From Kluyvera sichuanensis (lineage in GTDB: Bacteria > Pseudomonadota > Gammaproteobacteria > Enterobacterales > Enterobacteriaceae), in NCBI RefSeq assembly GCF_014218705.1, contig NZ_JABBJF010000005.1, positions 124,001 to 188,000 on the forward strand: a DNA stretch of 64,000 bases. The letters run 5' to 3'. The first letter of the stretch is position 1, and each line of letters opens with the position of its first letter. A program made the translations under genes and the position numbers. The notes under the pieces are model-generated. The model worked only from the letters and a program-made list of their open reading frames with translations. It was not told the origin of the DNA and made no database searches. Below, one piece after another: positions 59,256-64,000 of the stretch.

Positions 59256-59367
59256 CCCTCACCCTAACCCTCTCCCCGTAGGGGCGAGGGGACTGTTCTG
59301 TATCGTTTGCTCGCCCGCAGACCTGCTCTGCTCCCTCTCCCTTTCAGGGAGAGGGCCGGGGTGAGGG
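59256..59367. repeat. MITE-like 112-bp palindromic element between lldD and trmL
   Basis: Ends CCCTCACCC and GGGTGAGGG form a terminal inverted repeat. Inside are two further hairpins: CCCC/GGGG around 59275-59293, and CCCTCTCCCT / AGGGAGAGGG around 59333-59355. The layout resembles a widespread enterobacterial intergenic repeat, and the 3' part may act as the lldPRD terminator. Confidence 0.65.
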
Positions 59368-59414
59368 TTTCCCCAAATTCTGCTATCCTGCCCCCCGCAA
59401 TCCAAGGGGGCAGT

Positions 59415-59888
59415 ATGCTTAACATCGTTTTATTCGAACCTGAAATCCCGCCGAATACCGGGAACATCATCCGTCTGTGCGCCAACACCGGCTTTCGTCT
59501 GCATATCATCGAACCGATGGGCTTTGCCTGGGACGACAAACGCCTACGCCGCGCCGGGTTGGACTACCATGAGTTCACTGCCGTTACACGCTATGCCAAT
59601 TACGCCGCCTTTGTTGAGCGCGAAAACCCGCAGCGTCTGTTTGCCCTGACCACCAAAGGTACGCCCGCACACAGCGCGGTGAACTATCAGGACGGTGACT
59701 ATCTGATGTTTGGCCCGGAAACGCGCGGGCTGCCTGCAACCATTCTGGACGCGCTGCCGCCGGAGCAAAAAATCCGTATTCCAATGATGCCGGACAGCCG
59801 CAGCATGAACCTGTCAAACGCGGTGTCGGTGGTGGTGTATGAAGCGTGGCGCCAGCTGGGGTATCCTGGCGCGGTATTGCGCAGCTAG
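59415..59888 (+). CDS. trmL: tRNA (cytidine/uridine-2'-O-)-methyltransferase TrmL
   Basis: SPOUT-class enzyme that methylates the ribose of the wobble base in tRNA-Leu isoacceptors (older name yibK). The ATG at 59415 gives 157 residues, as in E. coli. The trefoil-knot motifs are [30 protein letters not shown] and [19 protein letters not shown]. Confidence 0.97.
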   Translation: MLNIVLFEPEIPPNTGNIIRLCANTGFRLHIIEPMGFAWDDKRLRRAGLDYHEFTAVTRYANYAAFVERENPQRLFALTTKGTPAHSAVNYQDGDYLMFGPETRGLPATILDALPPEQKIRIPMMPDSRSMNLSNAVSVVVYEAWRQLGYPGAVLRS

Positions 59889-59894
59889 TGCCTT

Positions 59895-59942
59895 GCCCGG
59901 GCTACATTTGAAGGTAGCCCGGCGGAATGAAGCGACGCCGGG
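59895..59942. repeat. REP-like element between trmL and cysE
   Basis: GCCCGGGCTAC and GTAGCCCGGC arms, then a second CCGGCG...CGCCGGG stem. It lies between two converging genes; same family as 5689-5756 and 47315-47382. Confidence 0.75.
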
Positions 59943-59954
59943 AAAACAGCAACG

Positions 59955-60776
59955 TTAAATCCCGTCGCCGTACTCAAACCCGTGGTTGATGCCGTTGAAG
60001 TGCTGATCCATATCCATCGCCGGTTTATCCGACTCCGGCTTGCCGACGATACGCGCCGGTACGCCCGCAGCGGTGGTGTGTGGTGGCACCGGCTGGAGAA
60101 CTACCGAGCCCGCGCCAATCTTCGCCCCGCGACCCACTTCAATATTGCCGAGGATCTTCGCCCCGGCACCAATCATCACGCCTTCGCGGATTTTCGGGTG
60201 ACGGTCGCCGCTGGTTTTACCGGTACCGCCGAGGGTCACGGACTGTAGGATAGAGACGTCGTTTTCGATAACCGCGGTTTCGCCCACCACAATACCGGTC
60301 GCGTGGTCGAGCATGATGCCGCGGCCAATCTTCGCCGCCGGGTGGATATCCACCTGGAACGACACCGATACCTGGTTTTGCAGGAAAATGGCCAGCGCGC
60401 GTCGCCCCTGCGCCCACAGCCAATGGCCGATACGGTAAGCCTGTAAGGCGTGGAAGCCTTTCAGATACAGCAGCGGCGTAGAATATTTGTCGACCGCCGG
60501 GTCACGGGTGCGCACGGCCTGAATATCACAGGCGGCAGCAGCGATCATTTCCGGGTCTGCGGCGTAGGCCTCTTCCACCACTTCGCGAATAGCGATGGCG
60601 GGCATAATTGGCGAAGCCAGCTTGTTGGCGAGCATGTAGCTTAAGGCGCTGCCGAGGTTTTCGTGCTTGAGTAACGTCGCGTGATAGAAACTGGCGAGCA
60701 TAGGCTCACAGTCCGCCAGAGCCCTGGCTTCCGCTTTAATATTGTTCCAGACAATTTCCAGTTCTTCACACGACAT
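59955..60776 (-). CDS. cysE: Serine acetyltransferase CysE
   Basis: Makes O-acetyl-L-serine, the first committed step of cysteine synthesis; feedback-inhibited by cysteine. 273 residues, as in E. coli. The N-terminal helical domain is followed by a left-handed beta-helix of hexapeptide repeats (IGRGIMLDHATGIVVGETAV; the catalytic His and Asp are in the DHATG region). The C-terminal tail contacts cysteine synthase in other enterobacteria. Last gene of yibN-grxC-secB-gpsA-cysE. Confidence 0.97.
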   Translation of the reverse strand: MSCEELEIVWNNIKAEARALADCEPMLASFYHATLLKHENLGSALSYMLANKLASPIMPAIAIREVVEEAYAADPEMIAAAACDIQAVRTRDPAVDKYSTPLLYLKGFHALQAYRIGHWLWAQGRRALAIFLQNQVSVSFQVDIHPAAKIGRGIMLDHATGIVVGETAVIENDVSILQSVTLGGTGKTSGDRHPKIREGVMIGAGAKILGNIEVGRGAKIGAGSVVLQPVPPHTTAAGVPARIVGKPESDKPAMDMDQHFNGINHGFEYGDGI

Positions 60777-60799
60777 TGCTTACTCCAGACATATTGGAA

Positions 60800-60829
60800 C
60801 GATCGGCAAGTCTGCGCTTGCCGGATCGT
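60800..60829 (-). terminator. Hairpin between gpsA and cysE
   Basis: CGATC(C)GGCAAG arms pair across 60800-60829 with one bulged base. There is no T-run, so partial attenuation or mRNA protection before cysE is inferred. Confidence 0.45.
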
Positions 60830-60855
60830 CGGGATGACAAAGGTTTCCTGCGTTT

Positions 60856-61875
60856 CTAGCTGCCGCTATGCTCATCCTTGCGTGCACGACCTAGTAAGGT
60901 CAATGCTGCCTCGCGCGCGTTTTTTCCGCAATATAATACCTGATAAATTTCCTCGGTTATTGGCATTTCGACACCTACACGGTGCGCCAACTCGCGGACT
61001 TCTTTGGTATTACGGTAACCTTCGACCACCTGGCCAATACTGTCCTGCGCTTCCTGAACCTGTGCGCCTTTCCCCAGCGCCATGCCGAAACGACGGTTGC
61101 GCGACTGGTTGTCGGTACAGGTCAGCACTAAATCGCCGAGCCCCGCCATACCCATAAAGGTCACGGGATCAGCGCCCAGAGCCACGCCGAGGCGCGACAT
61201 TTCGGTCAGGCCACGGGTGATCAGCGCCGTACGTGCGTTCGCACCAAAGCCGATACCGTCGGAGATACCTGCGCCAATCGCAATCACGTTTTTCACCGCG
61301 CCGCCCAACTGGACGCCGATGAAATCCGGGTTGCTGTAGACGCGGAAGCTCTTGCCGCAGTGCAGCAACTGCTGCAAATCGTCAGCAAAGACCGGATCCG
61401 TCGCCGCCAGCGAAATTGCCGTTGGCATACCTGCAGCCAGTTCTTTGGCAAAGGTCGGGCCGGAAATCACCGCCAGTGGAATCTCGTCGCCCAGCGCTTC
61501 ACGCGCCACGTCCTGCAACAGGCGGCCGGTTTCAGCCTCCAGCCCTTTCGTCGCCCATAACAGGCGCGCGTCAGGACGCAGCAGCGGTTTCATCTGGCGC
61601 AATACGTCGCCAAACACGTGGCTTGGCACCACCACCAGAATATCGCGGCTGGCGGCCAGCGCGGTCGCTAAGTCGCTTTCCAGATGGAGAGTATCAGGGA
61701 ACGGAACGTCGGGAAGGAATGCCGCATTGCAGCGATCGTGCTGTAAGGTCGCGACATGTTTGGGATCGTGGCCCCAGAGTACAACCTGGTGCCCGTTTCT
61801 TGCCACGGTGATGGCAAGAGCGGTGCCGTACGAGCCGGCACCGATCACAGTCATTGAAGCATTAAGTGCGTTCAT
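60856..61875 (-). CDS. gpsA: Glycerol-3-phosphate dehydrogenase [NAD(P)+] GpsA
   Basis: Cytosolic biosynthetic enzyme making sn-glycerol 3-phosphate for phospholipids. 339 residues, as in E. coli. Dinucleotide motif [20 protein letters not shown]; active-site lysine and substrate region [18 protein letters not shown]. Its ATG shares one base with the secB stop codon. Confidence 0.97.
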   Translation of the reverse strand: MNALNASMTVIGAGSYGTALAITVARNGHQVVLWGHDPKHVATLQHDRCNAAFLPDVPFPDTLHLESDLATALAASRDILVVVPSHVFGDVLRQMKPLLRPDARLLWATKGLEAETGRLLQDVAREALGDEIPLAVISGPTFAKELAAGMPTAISLAATDPVFADDLQQLLHCGKSFRVYSNPDFIGVQLGGAVKNVIAIGAGISDGIGFGANARTALITRGLTEMSRLGVALGADPVTFMGMAGLGDLVLTCTDNQSRNRRFGMALGKGAQVQEAQDSIGQVVEGYRNTKEVRELAHRVGVEMPITEEIYQVLYCGKNAREAALTLLGRARKDEHSGS

Positions 61876-62342
61876 CAGGCATCCTGATGTTGTTCTGCAC
61901 CTTCGCCAGCCTGCTGTTGCAGATAGTTCATGAACAGCGCATCAAAGTTAACCGGCGCAAGGTTCAGCTGTGGGAAAGTCCCACGGGAAACCAGGCTGGT
62001 GATGCATTCACGCGCATACGGGAACAGGATGTTCGGGCAGTATGCACCCAGGCAATGCGCCATCTGAGTCCCTTCAATACCTTCGATGGAGAAGATACCC
62101 GCCTGCTGAGTTTCGCACAGGAACGCGGTTTCTTCGCCAAGGGTCGCCGTTACGGTGACACGCAGCACCACTTCATACACGCCTTCAGCCAGTTGGTTGG
62201 AAGCCGTATCAAGATCAAGTTTAACCTCTGGCTGCCAATCTTTCTGGAAAACGTGTGGTGCATTTGGTGCTTCGAAAGAAACATCTTTGGTGTAGATGCG
62301 CTGAATCTGGAAAGCCATTTCTGCGTTGTTTTGTTCTGACAT
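61875..62342 (-). CDS. secB: Protein-export chaperone SecB
   Basis: Tetrameric chaperone keeping preproteins unfolded and handing them to SecA. 155 residues from the ATG at 62342, as in E. coli; an ATG 16 codons upstream is rejected. Conserved [20 protein letters not shown] and [20 protein letters not shown]. The acidic tail ends EHQDA-like (EQHQDA). Confidence 0.97.
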   Translation of the reverse strand: MSEQNNAEMAFQIQRIYTKDVSFEAPNAPHVFQKDWQPEVKLDLDTASNQLAEGVYEVVLRVTVTATLGEETAFLCETQQAGIFSIEGIEGTQMAHCLGAYCPNILFPYARECITSLVSRGTFPQLNLAPVNFDALFMNYLQQQAGEGAEQHQDA

Positions 62343-62426
62343 GTGTAAAAACCCTTTCGTGTTGTCCTTAAAAAAAGCGGTATGCCTCACGCCCGCCCAG
62401 GTCAGGCGTGAACGCTTCGCAAAGCA

Positions 62427-62678
62427 TTAGCGCAGCAGGGGATCGAGTCCACCACGCGCATCAAGCGCGTACAAGTCATCACAGCCGCCAATGTGCTGTG
62501 CATCAATAAAAATCTGCGGAACCGTGGTACGGCCGCTGCGCTGAATCATCTCTTCGCGCTTTTCGGCGTTACCGTCGATTGGCAGTTCCTGGAAGGCAAC
62601 GCCTTTTTCAGACAGCAGCGCCTTCGCACGATGGCAATAAGGACATGTCGCTTTGGTATAGATCTCAATCTTAGCCAT
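62427..62678 (-). CDS. grxC: Glutaredoxin 3
   Basis: 83-residue thiol-disulfide oxidoreductase using glutathione. Active-site CPYC at residues 12-15; GSH-binding TVPQIFIDAQHIGGCDDLYA. Same length as in E. coli. It lies between yibN and secB on one transcript. Confidence 0.97.
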   Translation of the reverse strand: MAKIEIYTKATCPYCHRAKALLSEKGVAFQELPIDGNAEKREEMIQRSGRTTVPQIFIDAQHIGGCDDLYALDARGGLDPLLR

Positions 62679-62716
62679 GACAGCTCTCCTGACTTTACCC
62701 GATGAATGAGCCGGAA

Positions 62717-63148
62717 TTATTTGCCGCGAACCAGAGGCAGGTTTTCACCGCTCCAGCCTGCGATACCTTCTTTCAGTACGAAGACTTTTTCAAAGCCGGC
62801 TTTCAGCAGCGCGCTAGCAGATTCAGTCGCCTGCATACCGGAACTGTCGGTCACGATAACCGGCTTGTCTTTGTGTTTGTCCAGCTCGCCAACGTTGTTG
62901 GCTTTAATTTCAGCCGGCAGCAGGTTCACAGAACCGGCGATGTGGCCTTTACGGAAATCGTCACGCTGGCGCAGGTCAACAACCACTGCGTCTTCTTTGT
63001 TAATCAGACGGGTCGCTTCACCACGGTTGATGACCTTAACTTTAGACATCAGCCCTTTAAAGGTGGTGACCAGTACGGCCGCCAGCAGCGCGATCCACGC
63101 GATGCTCAGGACAGGGTGACGACCAACGAATTGCATAATCTCTTGCAT
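62717..63148 (-). CDS. yibN: Membrane-anchored rhodanese-like protein YibN, catalytic Cys absent
   Basis: 143 residues from the ATG at 63148, as in E. coli; a longer frame has no homologous N-terminus. One membrane span (about 13-32: [17 protein letters not shown]) is followed by a rhodanese fold ([31 protein letters not shown]). The active-site loop reads VTDSSGMQ where active rhodaneses have a Cys, so sulfur transfer is unlikely. A later Cys of the E. coli protein is Ala here. Likely a binding or membrane-insertion accessory role rather than catalysis (inference). Confidence 0.92.
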   Translation of the reverse strand: MQEIMQFVGRHPVLSIAWIALLAAVLVTTFKGLMSKVKVINRGEATRLINKEDAVVVDLRQRDDFRKGHIAGSVNLLPAEIKANNVGELDKHKDKPVIVTDSSGMQATESASALLKAGFEKVFVLKEGIAGWSGENLPLVRGK

Positions 63149-63396
63149 GGGGGGTAACAGCTCCCGACGTGTAATGTTTAAAAACCAGGGATGGAGTATA
63201 CCTGCGGCGTGGCGCAAATACAGCCAGCGCGCGCGATGTAATGCGTTTTCTGCGGAGTGCTACGGAAAAAAGGGAGGAATTGTGCGTTTTTCAGCGCGCA
63301 TCTCCCCGCTTTCTTTGATCTCTCGTTGTTATTTTATCGATTCAGCTGTAGTAAAATTACGCAAATTTTCTGTCTTTAGAGCATGAGGTTGTCGCA

Positions 63397-64000
63397 ATGT
63401 CGGTTACTAAAAAACCTATGGTACTGGTGATTCTGGATGGCTACGGCTACCGCGAAGAGCATCAGGATAACGCTATTTACAGCGCTAAAACTCCGGTTAT
63501 GGACGCGCTGTGGGCAAAACGTCCACATACCCTGATCCACGCTTCTGGCCTGGAAGTCGGTCTGCCAGACGGTCAGATGGGTAACTCTGAAGTCGGTCAC
63601 GTGAACCTGGGCGCAGGCCGCATCGTGTATCAGGACCTGACCCGTCTTGATGTTGAAATCAAAGAGCGCACTTTCTTCGCTAACCCGGTGCTGTCAGGCG
63701 CAGTAGATAAAGCCGTTGCTGCGGGCAAAGCGGTACACATCATGGGTCTGCTGTCCGCCGGTGGCGTACACAGCCATGAAGACCACATCATGGCGATGGT
63801 CGAACTGGCCGCTGAACGTGGTGCAGAAAAAATCTACCTGCACGCCTTCCTCGACGGTCGCGACACCCCACCGCGCAGCGCAAACGGCTCCCTGCAGAAA
63901 TTTGAAGAGAAATTTGCCGCGCTGGGCAAAGGCCGCGTGGCCTCCATCATCGGCCGTTACTATGCAATGGACCGTGACAACCGTTGGGATCGCGTTGAAC
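63397..64000 (+). CDS. gpmM: 2,3-bisphosphoglycerate-independent phosphoglycerate mutase (3' end outside window)
   Basis: Mn-dependent glycolytic mutase interconverting 3- and 2-phosphoglycerate (also gpmI). The first 201 codons are present. It reads [20 protein letters not shown], with metal-site Asp in ILDGYG and the catalytic phosphoserine Ser64 in QMGNSEVGH. Further conserved [13 protein letters not shown] and [11 protein letters not shown] follow. GAGG lies eight bases before the start. Divergent from yibN. Confidence 0.97.
   Translation, partial: MSVTKKPMVLVILDGYGYREEHQDNAIYSAKTPVMDALWAKRPHTLIHASGLEVGLPDGQMGNSEVGHVNLGAGRIVYQDLTRLDVEIKERTFFANPVLSGAVDKAVAAGKAVHIMGLLSAGGVHSHEDHIMAMVELAAERGAEKIYLHAFLDGRDTPPRSANGSLQKFEEKFAALGKGRVASIIGRYYAMDRDNRWDRVE

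Overview
The window is a 64 kb piece of an enterobacterial chromosome (Enterobacteriaceae, close to the Enterobacter/Lelliottia/Leclercia/Citrobacter group; I cannot fix the genus). The gene order follows the E. coli K-12 dpp to gpmM interval almost throughout, with core proteins usually of the same length as their K-12 counterparts, but several variable slots between core genes hold different content. No phage, integrase, CRISPR array, rRNA or complete insertion sequence was found. The one RNA gene seen is a proK-type tRNA-Pro.

Layout. 1-5160 (minus): the dipeptide transporter dppA-dppBCDF, with dppF cut by the window edge. 5689-5920: a REP-like element and proK with promoter and terminator. 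5962-9946 (minus): eptB (lipid A core modification), yhjX (pyruvate-inducible MFS carrier with a three-box YpdB-type control region) and yhjY. 10104-16093: tag, yiaC, bisC, yiaD, ghrB, yiaF. 16513-21025: a variable block around cspA, holding an aromatic-acid-type MFS carrier, cspA with its long cold-shock leader, an orphan ABC-F ATPase, and a hokA toxin gene split by an ERIC element. 21026-25968: glyQS, ysaB, wecH, yiaB. 26136-34357: the full xylose regulon, xylAB opposite xylFGH-xylR. 34415-39040: bax, malS, avtA.

39407-47309 is the second variable block. It holds a Gly/Ser/Thr/Val-rich lipoprotein next to a two-partner-secretion (ShlB/FhaC-type) outer-membrane protein, then the ysaA ferredoxin, then an AraC regulator divergent from a GPH sugar symporter and a GH127 beta-L-arabinofuranosidase-type enzyme. 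This set stands where K-12 has the yiaJ-S and aldB genes. 47439-54711 (minus): yiaY, selAB, yibF, yibHI and yibT, with no mannitol operon (mtlADR) where K-12 has it. 54986-59888 (plus): yibL, the L-lactate operon lldPRD with its operator, and trmL. 59955-63148 (minus): yibN-grxC-secB-gpsA-cysE. 63397 to the end: the start of gpmM.

The clearest new observation is hokA (20419-20696). Removing exactly 125 bp of a 127-bp ERIC element restores a 50-codon HokA frame, so this type I toxin gene was inactivated by ERIC insertion at a TA site. The other main leads are the lipoprotein/TpsB-like pair, which has no recognisable TPS-domain partner, the three 21-bp-phased YpdB-like boxes at yhjX, and the tRNA promoter whose -10 box forms the loop of a perfect inverted repeat. 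Gene identities rest on recognition of the protein sequences and synteny; no database search was run.
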